A model generated the notes under the pieces. That model made no database searches, was not told the origin of the DNA, and saw nothing but the letters and a program-made list of their open reading frames with translations. This document shows, one piece after another, positions 1 through 8,438 of a stretch of DNA of 64,000 nt (the first letter of the stretch is position 1; each line of letters begins with the position of its first letter). Made by a program: the position numbers and the translations under genes. Source of the DNA: Klebsiella electrica (GTDB lineage Bacteria > Pseudomonadota > Gammaproteobacteria > Enterobacterales > Enterobacteriaceae); contig NZ_CP041247.1 in the NCBI RefSeq assembly GCF_006711645.1, positions 372,001 to 436,000 on the forward strand, given 5' to 3'.

Positions 1-487
1 CGGTCTCTTCCGCTACCGCACGCCACAAACGCTGATCTTCTTTCGGATAACCAAATGTGTGGGTAGAAAGTAATAAATCAAGGTGTGCGTCGAGACCGGT
101 ATGTTCAAGCTTTACCGCCAGATTGTGCGGATGGGCGTTGGTCAGCAGGATGCGCCGCTTGCCGCTGGCCTTGAGCGCATCAAGGAACGGGACGGTATCT
201 TCACGCAGTGCGGCTCTTGGCCCCTGTTCGCTGGTCATCGCACGAATATCCAAATTCAGGCGCTCGCTCCAGTAGTCCAGACAGTACCAGTTTAGCGTAT
301 GCTGCACCGCGTGATACTCCTGGCGCATCGCCTCTTTGGCCTCCGACAGGTTAAGCCCACGTGCCGCCCCCCAGGTTTCAGGAACCAGCTTTTGCCAAAA
401 ATAGTTGTCGAAGGCGAGGTCAAGCAGCGTGCCATCCATATCCAGCAGAACGGTATCAACCTCCTGCCAGGCGATATCAAAATGCAT
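1..487 (-). CDS. yrfG: GMP/IMP nucleotidase YrfG, HAD family (3' part missing)
   Basis: HAD-superfamily phosphatase; the family member YrfG dephosphorylates purine 5'-nucleotides such as GMP and IMP in the cytoplasm. The N-terminal 162 residues are visible and begin MHFDIAWQEV. HAD motif I is DMDGT (residues 16-20, nucleophile D16, acid D18), and motif II lies in ILLTNAH. The gene runs off the left edge, so the C-terminal motifs cannot be checked. The ATG is preceded by GGAGA at a good distance. It lies 59 bases downstream of igaA on the same strand and is probably read with it. Identification is by recalled similarity to E. coli YrfG. Confidence 0.93.
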   Translation of the reverse strand, partial: MHFDIAWQEVDTVLLDMDGTLLDLAFDNYFWQKLVPETWGAARGLNLSEAKEAMRQEYHAVQHTLNWYCLDYWSERLNLDIRAMTSEQGPRAALREDTVPFLDALKASGKRRILLTNAHPHNLAVKLEHTGLDAHLDLLLSTHTFGYPKEDQRLWRAVAEET

Positions 488-546
488 GGTGAGTCTCCAG
501 CGAGGGGTAATGCGCGACAGGGTATCACACCCCGCCGCGCAGAGAG

Positions 547-2682
547 TTACTCTTGATGTTCCGGCGAGGGGATGAGTACCGGATTCAGGCAGCTTTGGTA
601 GTATTTCTGTATCTCTTCCATTCGCTGGCGATGACGCTGGTAGCGACGAATCGTCAGGACCCCGTGCCAGGACATGCAGCCCAGCATGGTCAGCAGAAGC
701 AGCGTCGTGCCCAGATAGCGCCACAGGCCTGAACGGTCTGGAATGCGATGCAGGTTAATGTGCCGTGTGCCATTGGCATCGGTATAGAGACTGGTCACAA
801 TCCCCTCGGCGTGGAACGGCGTATGCATCAGCATTCGGGCCAGCCGCTGCAGTTCGCCCCACTGTTCCGGCGCCGGATAGTCATACAAGCTGGTGGTCGG
901 CCACGGCTGACTCACCAGCTCGCTGCCTTCATCACTGACAATCAGGAAACCGCCGGGAGCCGGACTGTTAAGGGCCTGCGCCGCGCGTGAGGTTTCACGA
1001 ATGACAAATGGCGCCGTTGAAGTGGTCACCAGATTTTCCAGCGATTCAGCGCTTACCGGGCGCAGCAGAACGTTGACGCCATCCAGCTTGCCCGAGTTGG
1101 CGCGTTTGGTCAGCGTTTCCCAGTTCCGCGTATTACCGAGGTTAACCAGCGCGTTTTTCAAACGGGTACAGTCATCTTTTGCCGCACACAGATTGTTGGT
1201 TTTAATGACGATATCGCCAAAATCATCCAGCAGCACCATCCCGGATTGCTGAATCGCCGAGCGCAGCGTGGGGCTGACGCGCGAATCATCGTCCGGATCG
1301 GGATGGAGCTGACGCTGCACGGATTGCATCAGCGCCGTGGCTTTGCTGACGACGTCGGACTCCGGGAGCGGCAGGGGAGGCGCGTCATTCCAGATGATCT
1401 GCGAGCAATCAAACGGCATAAACGGCGAGTTCTCTTTCGCCGTCCAGCTATCCGGCGAGTGGATATTGCAGGTTCCGGTACCTTGCAATCGCAGCGTATC
1501 GCCAATACGCACCTGCGACTTCTCCAGTTGGGCGACGGTCGTCGCTTCCACGGTTTGCGCCCCTTTCAACCAGGAAAGCGTAAACTTAAACGGCATATTC
1601 AACGGCACGCTGGCCCACAGCATCACGACCACCAGCAGCGCGCCGATAGCGATAATGGCGCTACGCAGCCAGTACTGCAGCGGGAAGTGTTTCACTTCAT
1701 CGTGCAGCGACAGGAAGCGCCCCTGGCGCACGACGTGGCGGCTGAGATAGATATCGATATCCGTCTGCTGGCCGAGATCCTGGGCAATCCACGGCTGCCA
1801 GTGGCGCGGATAGATCAGATCGATAATCCCCAGGGAGATATTATTGATCTGCTCCTGGTCATTCTCGCCAAACAGACCCCAGCGTTTGGGCATCCCGCGC
1901 AGGCAGTGGATCTCCCGGAGCGACGTTTTACGCGGCGGCGCATAGATCCCCCACAGGCCCGCCGCCAGTAACAGCAGCCCGCCGACCAGTAGCCACGGGG
2001 TAAAAACATAGGGGCTTATCAGGCTGAAGTAAAACAGCAGGAACGAGGTGACGATAAAGATAGCCTCACGCAGCCCATCCGGGCGGCTCAGCGCGTGCTC
2101 CTCCGGCGTTTCCTGGCGAATGCTCAACAGCTCTATCTGCTCGCTCTCTTCCCCGCGGATTGACGCCTGGGTTGACGATGTCCGTTCAAGGGCGTAACTG
2201 CGGCTCTCCTGCGGGTAGTCGCTGAGCGCGTGGCCATTGAGCGCAATGACCAGCGGCAGGCTGTCGGTAGGAATCAGCTCAACGCTATTTTCATCATTGA
2301 TATGCTGCTCTAAGAAGGGAGGGAGATGCACCTCCACCGAGTCGAGGAAGTAGCGCCATTTGTTCGGGTCATCTGTGGTAATGCCATAGCGCGTAATGGC
2401 GCGGGTCACCGTGAAGACGGTATCGCTCTGTTGGGTGAGAGACAGTACGGCAGGGGCAACGCTTGCCCCCGACGCCGGCATCTGACGGGCGTTGTTGAGA
2501 CCTTCAAGGTACTTTTCCACCGCGCGGCGTTCTGGCTCAGAAAGCGTGCGGGTGACGGCATCGCTAAAGGCATGCAGGAGGGGGAGGCGGCGACGCCTGG
2601 CATGCGATCGATACCACCACCCGATAAGCAATGCGCAGATTAGCAGAGCTGTGAAAGAAATCAGAAAGGTGCCCATGCCCAT
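547..2682 (-). CDS. igaA: Inner-membrane Rcs attenuator IgaA (YrfF)
   Basis: Inner-membrane protein that restrains the Rcs phosphorelay, the envelope-stress and capsule control system; it is essential where Rcs is intact. The 711-residue product matches the family length. Membrane segments are visible at about residues 1-24, 205-250, 340-360 and 655-675, with a large periplasmic part between the last two. The cytoplasmic stretch with GRNDQEQ-like WGLFGENDQEQINN is highly conserved. The N-terminus (GTFLISFTALLICALL) differs clearly from E. coli while the middle is close. A second ATG two codons in (start at 2676) aligns better with the E. coli start; neither has a strong ribosome site. Divergent from nudE. 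Confidence 0.95.
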   Translation of the reverse strand: MGMGTFLISFTALLICALLIGWWYRSHARRRRLPLLHAFSDAVTRTLSEPERRAVEKYLEGLNNARQMPASGASVAPAVLSLTQQSDTVFTVTRAITRYGITTDDPNKWRYFLDSVEVHLPPFLEQHINDENSVELIPTDSLPLVIALNGHALSDYPQESRSYALERTSSTQASIRGEESEQIELLSIRQETPEEHALSRPDGLREAIFIVTSFLLFYFSLISPYVFTPWLLVGGLLLLAAGLWGIYAPPRKTSLREIHCLRGMPKRWGLFGENDQEQINNISLGIIDLIYPRHWQPWIAQDLGQQTDIDIYLSRHVVRQGRFLSLHDEVKHFPLQYWLRSAIIAIGALLVVVMLWASVPLNMPFKFTLSWLKGAQTVEATTVAQLEKSQVRIGDTLRLQGTGTCNIHSPDSWTAKENSPFMPFDCSQIIWNDAPPLPLPESDVVSKATALMQSVQRQLHPDPDDDSRVSPTLRSAIQQSGMVLLDDFGDIVIKTNNLCAAKDDCTRLKNALVNLGNTRNWETLTKRANSGKLDGVNVLLRPVSAESLENLVTTSTAPFVIRETSRAAQALNSPAPGGFLIVSDEGSELVSQPWPTTSLYDYPAPEQWGELQRLARMLMHTPFHAEGIVTSLYTDANGTRHINLHRIPDRSGLWRYLGTTLLLLTMLGCMSWHGVLTIRRYQRHRQRMEEIQKYYQSCLNPVLIPSPEHQE

Positions 2683-3005
2683 CCCATCGTAGTTATTCTT
2701 TTCTTACAGGTGTCTTTAGTTGCTTAACACTTTGCGTGAACCTGCAGGGTGCTCTCGGCAGATATCGTATGTATACGGGAAAATTTATTGTGCGATACAG
2801 CAGCATACAAGCTTATCAAAATCGTGAAAATTCAGGAATCAGTAAATTCTCAAAAACATTTCAACCTATTGACTTTTTTATCTTTCTGATTCCCGGATTT
2901 TGAGAGCAGAAGTTGCAACTATGTAAATAAGTGGCGAATTGAATTGCCGAAACCGTGCTGCGTATCGCACAATGACTCCTGGAATCACAGCATAGATCGA
3001 TAACA
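2683..3005. other. AT-rich igaA/nudE divergent intergenic region
   Basis: A 323-base gap between divergent igaA and nudE. It is clearly more AT-rich than the flanking genes, especially around 2760-2900. It must hold the promoters of both genes. A TTGACT stands at 2869-2874, but no good -10 hexamer follows at the right distance, so I do not assign a promoter. I see no ORF, RNA gene or repeat here. Confidence 0.5.
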
Positions 3006-3566
3006 ATGAGCAAATCATTACAAAAACCCGCCATTCTCAATGTTGAAACAGTAGCGCGTTCGCGTCTTTTTAACGTTGAAAGCGTGGACCTCGAGTTCAG
3101 CAACGGCGTGCGTCGCGTTTATGAACGCATGCGCCCTTCGACGCGTGAAGCCGTGATGATTGTACCGATTGTTGATGACCATCTCATTCTGATCCGTGAA
3201 TATGCCGTTGGCACCGAATCTTATGAACTGGGGTTTTCTAAAGGGCTGATTGATCCGGGTGAAACCGTCATGGAAGCCGCGAACCGTGAGCTGAAAGAAG
3301 AGGTGGGTTTCGGCGCTAATAAGCTGACGTTCCTGAAAAAACTGAGCATGGCACCGTCCTATTTCTCCAGCCAGATGAATATTCTGGTGGCAGAAGATCT
3401 GTACCCGGAATCGCTGCCCGGCGATGAGCCGGAACCTTTACCGCAGGTACGCTGGCCGCTGTCGCAGCTGATGACGCTGCTCGATGATGAAGATTTTAAC
3501 GAAGCGCGCAACGTCAGCGCCCTGTTTTTGGTCCGTGAGTGGCTACGGGCTCAGGGACGCCTGTAG
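3006..3566 (+). CDS. nudE: ADP compounds hydrolase NudE
   Basis: Nudix hydrolase that cleaves ADP-ribose, Ap3A and NADH in the cytoplasm. The 186-residue product carries a complete Nudix box at residues 80-102: G80, E86, then REL-EE-G with R94, E95, E98 and E99 as metal ligands. The start is the ATG giving MSKSLQKPAI, as in E. coli. It stands alone between igaA (divergent) and mrcA (convergent) and ends just before a strong bidirectional terminator. Confidence 0.96.
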   Translation: MSKSLQKPAILNVETVARSRLFNVESVDLEFSNGVRRVYERMRPSTREAVMIVPIVDDHLILIREYAVGTESYELGFSKGLIDPGETVMEAANRELKEEVGFGANKLTFLKKLSMAPSYFSSQMNILVAEDLYPESLPGDEPEPLPQVRWPLSQLMTLLDDEDFNEARNVSALFLVREWLRAQGRL

Positions 3567-3592
3567 ACGTCCGGCCTGCAAACAAGAAACAG

Positions 3593-3620
3593 AAAAAAAG
3601 CGCCCGCAGGCGCTTTTTTT
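3593..3620. terminator. Bidirectional intrinsic terminator, nudE/mrcA
   Basis: Stem GCGCC (3600-3604) and GGCGC (3609-3613) with loop CGCA, flanked by seven A and seven T, so it can end transcription from both nudE on the plus strand and mrcA on the minus strand. Its right edge touches the mrcA stop codon. Confidence 0.93.
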
Positions 3621-3621
3621 G

Positions 3622-6180
3622 TCAGAACAGTTCGTGGGTTTCCCCGCCGCCGTCGGTGATCGTGGTCCCCACCTCATGCACCGCCTGATGGGTCGGCTGT
3701 GTGCCATCAATGAAGTATTCGGCGCGGCTGTTGCCGCCGCTCGCCAGCTGGCCGGTGCTGCGGTCGATATTGACCGTGACCACGCCAGGCGGCGGGGTTA
3801 ATGGCTCTTCAGGTACGCCTTCCAGTACGCGTTTCATAAAGTCATCCCAGGCTGGCTGGGCGCTTTTGGCTCCCCCCTCATAGCCGGAGATCTGATCTTT
3901 AATCGCGCCGGATGCGGTGGTCCGCCCCAGATCGCGGCGGTGATCGTCAAATCCAATCCATACCGACGTCACCACGCCCGGACCGTAGCCGGAGAACCAC
4001 GCATCTTTTGAGCTGTTGGTGGTCCCCGTTTTACCGCCGATATCGTGGCGCTGCAGATCGCGACCGGCGCGCCAGCCGGTCCCCATCCAGCCCGGTTCGC
4101 CGAAGATGTTACTGTTCAGGGCGCTCTTAATCAGGAATGACAGTGGTGTGCTGATCACATGCGGCGCGTATTCCGCAGAACCGGTTTGCGCAACCAGTGC
4201 CTGGTTAACCTGTTCAAGCTCTGGCTGCGGCGACACCGCGGCGTTCTGCGGTGTTGCAGAGGTCGCGACATCTTCGACATCTTTATTTTCCAGCACGTCG
4301 GATTTCGGCGTCTCGCCGTAAATAACCGGCAGGTTGCACTGCGGACAGGCAACTTTAGGCCGCTCTTCAAAGATCACGCCGCCCTGATCGGTCTCGATTT
4401 TGCTGATAAAGAATGGCGTTATCAGGAAGCCGCCGTTGGCCATCACCGAATAACCACGCGCAACCTGCATCGGCGTAAAGGATGCCGATCCCAGCGCCAG
4501 CGACTCGGTATGCACGATATTTTGCGCCGGGAAACCGAAACGCTGTAGATATTCCGCCGCGTAATCCACGCCCATGGCGCGCATGGCGCGAACCATCACC
4601 ACGTTCTTCGACTCTCCCAGCCCCTGACGCAAGCGAATAGGGCCAGCGTACTGCGGCGGGGAGTTTTTCGGCTGCCAGTCGGAACCTGCACCGGCGTCCC
4701 AACGGGAAATCGGCACATCGTTAAGCATACTGGCCAGCGTCAGACCTTTATCCATCGCCGCGGTGTAGAGGAACGGCTTAATGTTTGAGCCCACCTGGCG
4801 CAGGGCCTGGGTTGCGCGGTTGAATTTACTTTGATTGAAGTCGAACCCGCCGACCAGCGCGATAATGGCGCCATTCTGCGGGTTAATCGAAACCAGCGCC
4901 GAGTTCACATCCGGTACCTGCGACAACCACCAGCCGTCGCCGACCTGGCGGACCCAAATTTGCTGCCCGGACTGCAGGACATCGGTGACCTTGCGCGGCG
5001 TCGCCCCTTGCTGGGTATCGGAGATAAAACGACGCGCCCAGCGGACGCCCTGCATATTCAGGGTGACCGACGTTCCATTACTTAATAGCGCGTGCGCTTC
5101 CTGCGGATTTGCCGAGGTAATCACCGCCGGAGCAAGCGGCCCGTAGCCGGGCTGGTTTTTCAGCGAGGCGATGATTTTCGCCTGATCCCAGGGCGCTTCC
5201 CCCTCTTTCCACAGCACGTTGGCCGGACCGCGGTAGCCGTGGCGCATATCGTAATCCAGCACGTTATTGCGCACGGCCTGCTGAGCCGACTGCTGATTTT
5301 TACGCGTGATGGTGGTGTAAACGCGGTAGCCATCTTCATACGCCTGCTCGCCATAACGGTTGACCATCTCCTGGCGGACCATCTCACTGAGATACGGCGC
5401 GGAGAAGGCGATTTCCGGTGCGTGGTAGCGGGCGTCAATGGCTTCGCTGCGCGCCTGATCGTATTGCGTCTGCGTGATATAGCCTTCGTTCAGCATACGT
5501 GCCAGAACAACGTTACGACGCGCGGTCGCGCGGTCTATGGAATAGAGCGGGTTAAACGTCGAGGGTGCTTTAGGCAGCCCGGCGATAACGGCCATTTCGC
5601 TCAGGCTAAGCTGGTCGATGGATTTACCAAAGTAAACCTGCGCCGCCGCGCCGACGCCATAGGCGCGGTAGCCGAGATAGATTTTATTCAGATACAGCTC
5701 AAGGATTTCGTCTTTATTCAGCAACTGCTCGATGCGAATCGCCAGGAAGGCTTCTTTAATCTTACGCATCAGCGTCTTCTCTGGGCTCAGGAAGAAGTTA
5801 CGCGCTAACTGCTGGGTAATCGTACTGGCGCCCTGTGAGGCATGGCCTGAGAACATAGCGACGCTGGCTGCACGGAAAATACCGACCGGATCGACGCCGT
5901 GATGTTCATAGAAGCGACTATCTTCGGTGGCAATAAACGCTTTAATCAGCTCGGGCGGCATGTTTTGCAGCGTGACGGGAATACGGCGTTTCTCGCCATA
6001 CTGCGCAATAAGCTCGCCATCCGCGCTATAGACCTGCATCGGGATCTGCAAACGCACATCCTTCAAGGTCGCAACGTCAGGGAGTTGCGGCTCAATATAT
6101 TTGTAGAGGCCAAAAACCGAGCCTGCTCCCAGCAGTACGCAACAGACTGCAAGGATCAATAGATACTTTACGAACTTCAC
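3622..6180 (-). CDS. mrcA: Penicillin-binding protein 1A (bifunctional)
   Basis: Class A penicillin-binding protein: a periplasmic, membrane-anchored glycosyltransferase and transpeptidase that polymerises and cross-links peptidoglycan. The 852-residue product has an N-terminal anchor (about 5-27), the GT51 domain with catalytic E86 in EDSRFYEHHG, an OB-like insert, and a transpeptidase domain with SNIK near residue 465, SKN, and KTGTTN. All catalytic motifs are intact. The start is GTG, as in E. coli; an upstream ATG frame stops after five codons. Divergent from hofM over about 118 bases. Confidence 0.97.
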   Translation of the reverse strand: MKFVKYLLILAVCCVLLGAGSVFGLYKYIEPQLPDVATLKDVRLQIPMQVYSADGELIAQYGEKRRIPVTLQNMPPELIKAFIATEDSRFYEHHGVDPVGIFRAASVAMFSGHASQGASTITQQLARNFFLSPEKTLMRKIKEAFLAIRIEQLLNKDEILELYLNKIYLGYRAYGVGAAAQVYFGKSIDQLSLSEMAVIAGLPKAPSTFNPLYSIDRATARRNVVLARMLNEGYITQTQYDQARSEAIDARYHAPEIAFSAPYLSEMVRQEMVNRYGEQAYEDGYRVYTTITRKNQQSAQQAVRNNVLDYDMRHGYRGPANVLWKEGEAPWDQAKIIASLKNQPGYGPLAPAVITSANPQEAHALLSNGTSVTLNMQGVRWARRFISDTQQGATPRKVTDVLQSGQQIWVRQVGDGWWLSQVPDVNSALVSINPQNGAIIALVGGFDFNQSKFNRATQALRQVGSNIKPFLYTAAMDKGLTLASMLNDVPISRWDAGAGSDWQPKNSPPQYAGPIRLRQGLGESKNVVMVRAMRAMGVDYAAEYLQRFGFPAQNIVHTESLALGSASFTPMQVARGYSVMANGGFLITPFFISKIETDQGGVIFEERPKVACPQCNLPVIYGETPKSDVLENKDVEDVATSATPQNAAVSPQPELEQVNQALVAQTGSAEYAPHVISTPLSFLIKSALNSNIFGEPGWMGTGWRAGRDLQRHDIGGKTGTTNSSKDAWFSGYGPGVVTSVWIGFDDHRRDLGRTTASGAIKDQISGYEGGAKSAQPAWDDFMKRVLEGVPEEPLTPPPGVVTVNIDRSTGQLASGGNSRAEYFIDGTQPTHQAVHEVGTTITDGGGETHELF

Positions 6181-6298
6181 CGGAGATTTCCCATTAAGTT
6201 TAATTTGGGCAGTTTATAAACAAACGCGCGGTAGTATAAAGGCAAGCCTGGTGCATTGATAGAGTCGAGCCGTAATGGCGGACAAGGAGATCGTAAGC

Positions 6299-7084
6299 AT
6301 GGCTTTCAGCAACTGGCGAATCGGGATGCATATTCAGCAGGACGCGATAGTGCTGGTCGCACTGCGCTACGCGCGTTCCCGTTGGGCGTTATGCCGCTGG
6401 TGGGATATCGAACTGGCGCCCGGCATCGTGCGTCATGGCATGGTGGTTGACGTGGTTGCGCTGGCCGAACGGTTGCAGAACTGGCGGCGGGAGCTGCCTT
6501 TGCAGCATCAGGTCAGCATTGCGTTTCCGGCCAGCCGAACGCTACAAAAACAGCTACCGCGTCCGCAGCTGTCTCTCAGCGACAGGGAGCGGGCAACCTG
6601 GATAGCCAGCGTGATGGCGCAACAGCTGGAGATGCCCGCTGCCTCGCTATGCGTCGATTATTGCGCCGCGCCGGCAAAGAACGAGTGGCGGGTGACGGCG
6701 GCGCAGCGCCTGGATATCGACGTGCTACGCCAGCTCGCCGCCCGCCTGAAACTGCGCATCGCGGGAATTGTACCGGACGCCAGCGCGCTGGCGGCATTTC
6801 TCCCCTGGCTACCCTCCGGTTCGCAAGGCCTGGCATGGCGCCACGATCCTCATTGGCTGTGGGCAACGCGGGAGGGCTGGGGCAGTTTGCCGTGCGCTGA
6901 AGCCTCTTCTTTTTCACAACTCTCCCTGCTGATCGATGGTCAATCAATCCAGCACTGCGCCACCCGTACTGACGATGAGACCTCTTTTGACCCCTGGCGC
7001 GTGATTGATCGCCTGCAGCCTCCGTTGCCGGACTGCGGAGAGCGCTATGCCGTGGCGATTGGGCTGGCGTTAGGGGGTCGGTAA
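6299..7084 (+). CDS. hofM: DNA utilization protein HofM (PilM-like)
   Basis: First gene of the hofMNOPQ cluster, homologous to PilM/ComA-type cytoplasmic assembly proteins of type IV pilus machines; in E. coli the cluster is needed to use DNA as a nutrient. The product is 261 residues from MAFSNWRIG. The ATG at 6299 has AAGGAGA eight bases upstream, which decides the start over an in-frame ATG at 6275. It aligns with E. coli HofM throughout, including FPASRTLQ and TPDASAL-like PDASALAAFLP. Divergent from mrcA; hofN follows after two bases. Confidence 0.92.
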   Translation: MAFSNWRIGMHIQQDAIVLVALRYARSRWALCRWWDIELAPGIVRHGMVVDVVALAERLQNWRRELPLQHQVSIAFPASRTLQKQLPRPQLSLSDRERATWIASVMAQQLEMPAASLCVDYCAAPAKNEWRVTAAQRLDIDVLRQLAARLKLRIAGIVPDASALAAFLPWLPSGSQGLAWRHDPHWLWATREGWGSLPCAEASSFSQLSLLIDGQSIQHCATRTDDETSFDPWRVIDRLQPPLPDCGERYAVAIGLALGGR

Positions 7085-7086
7085 CG

Positions 7087-7626
7087 ATGACGATGGCGGT
7101 GAATTTTTTGCCATGGCGTGAAGCGCGTCGCCGCCAGCGGCTGCGTGTCACGCTGCTGTACGCGGCGGGGTTGCTATTGATCTTACTGACGGTTGCCCAG
7201 GTTCACCGGGCAGAACGTCATGCGGTTGAGGCGCTGGCTGCGGTGAGAGCCGCGGCTGAAAACCAGCTCAGTTCCGCGCTCCGGCAACGCGAAAACAGCA
7301 TGCTGGAGCGGCAGCAGCAAGTACAGCGGCAGCGCCTGCGACAGCAAAGACGGGCATTAACCGAGGCCTGGCAACCCCGATTGCGGGCAATCGCCGCGCA
7401 GTTACCGGAGCAGGCCTGGTTAACCCGGCTGGAATACCAGCGCGATACCCTGATGTTAAGCGGTCTGGCGCTGAATCTTAACGCCGTGGCGGGGCTGGAA
7501 AAAGCGCTGAACGCGGTTGCCGGGTTCAAACCAGCCAGAGCCGGTGAAACGCGCCGCGGTGAACAGGGGCGCTGGCAGTTTCGCTTTTCCCTGAGCGGAG
7601 AACACGCTGATGCAGGCACTCATTGA
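7087..7626 (+). CDS. hofN: DNA utilization protein HofN (PilN-like)
   Basis: PilN-like inner-membrane protein of 179 residues. The NFLPWRE motif at the N-terminus, the short cytoplasmic tail, one membrane segment (about 22-40), then a coiled-coil rich in Gln and Arg and a small alpha/beta domain are typical of PilN. It overlaps hofO by 17 bases, which suggests translational coupling. Sequence identity to E. coli HofN is moderate, but position and motif leave little doubt. Confidence 0.88.
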   Translation: MTMAVNFLPWREARRRQRLRVTLLYAAGLLLILLTVAQVHRAERHAVEALAAVRAAAENQLSSALRQRENSMLERQQQVQRQRLRQQRRALTEAWQPRLRAIAAQLPEQAWLTRLEYQRDTLMLSGLALNLNAVAGLEKALNAVAGFKPARAGETRRGEQGRWQFRFSLSGEHADAGTH

Positions 7627-8059
7627 ACGTGGAATGACGGCATTTTTTTCTCTGCGTGGCGGGTGGCTCGCGCTGCCGATTGTTCTGGGGCTGGTCGCGG
7701 TAATTTTTTTGCGGCTGCCAGCTTCGCCTCCACCGCCAGAAACCGACGGACATCTCCGTCTGCGCCAGCAGTGGCTTCGCTTAATGCCGCTGCGAACCGC
7801 CTTGCAAAATATCCCCCCGGATGAGCGAAAGCGATTGCTGTTCTCCCCGATTGCACTGCCGGTATCAGGTGCCATGCTGGTGACCTGGCGCCCGTCGGGG
7901 CGCGGTGGTGAGCTGCTGCTGGAGGCCAGCTGGCAGGCGGTCCCAGCGCTGTTTTCCTGGCTGGCGGAGTGTGGGATGCGCGTAACGGGTTTTTCGCTGC
8001 GACCGGAAAAAGAGGCGCTCCTGATGACGCTGCAGCTGGAGGCCGAAGATGTGGAGTAA
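7610..8059 (+). CDS. hofO: DNA utilization protein HofO (PilO-like)
   Basis: 149-residue protein with one membrane segment near residues 18-36 and a periplasmic domain, as in PilO-type partners of PilN. The ATG lies inside the end of hofN and its end overlaps hofP by 11 bases. The call rests mainly on operon position and topology; HofO proteins are poorly conserved in sequence. Confidence 0.82.
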   Translation: MQALIERGMTAFFSLRGGWLALPIVLGLVAVIFLRLPASPPPPETDGHLRLRQQWLRLMPLRTALQNIPPDERKRLLFSPIALPVSGAMLVTWRPSGRGGELLLEASWQAVPALFSWLAECGMRVTGFSLRPEKEALLMTLQLEAEDVE

Positions 8060-8438
8060 GGGCGGGCGTCTGCTGTGGCTGCTTGCGCTGCCGCTTCCAT
8101 TGTTGGCCGACGAGCGCGATCCGTTTCTGCCTGCGGAGGATCGCTGCCAGACGGCACAGCTGGCGCAATGGCGCTATGGTGGCGCGGTCGGTCATCCGCA
8201 CTATTGGGTGGGCTATTTACTGGACCATCGCAGCCAATGGCGCCGGGTGCGACAAGATGACGTTTTGCCGGGGGGCTGGCGAATCCGTGTGCTGACGGCG
8301 GAGCGGGTTGAAATAACAACAGGGCCTGGATGCGAACCCGCGCATTGGGCATGGCTGCGCGAAAAAGGAGTAAAACATGATGCGATGGATAAGCCTGCTG
8401 TTTCTGCTGCTGCCAGCGATAGCGACGGCAAAAAATGA
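8049..8438 (+). CDS. hofP: DNA utilization protein HofP (PilP-like)
   Basis: 129-residue protein with a signal peptide (about residues 1-20, LLWLLALPLPLLA before DERDPFLPAED). DERDPF is a motif of PilP-family periplasmic proteins that contact the secretin. The last 62 bases overlap the start of hofQ in another frame, an unusually long overlap, so the C-terminal tail from about residue 110 may be poorly constrained. Poorly conserved family; the call rests on the motif and context. Confidence 0.8.
   Translation: MWSKGGRLLWLLALPLPLLADERDPFLPAEDRCQTAQLAQWRYGGAVGHPHYWVGYLLDHRSQWRRVRQDDVLPGGWRIRVLTAERVEITTGPGCEPAHWAWLREKGVKHDAMDKPAVSAAASDSDGKK

Noticed and set aside
1246..1971. 241-codon open frame antisense to igaA
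   Set aside because: Arg/His/Gln-rich translation typical of the reverse strand of a real gene; igaA is certain here.
2869..2874. TTGACT as -35 box for nudE
   Set aside because: No acceptable -10 hexamer lies 15-19 bases downstream.
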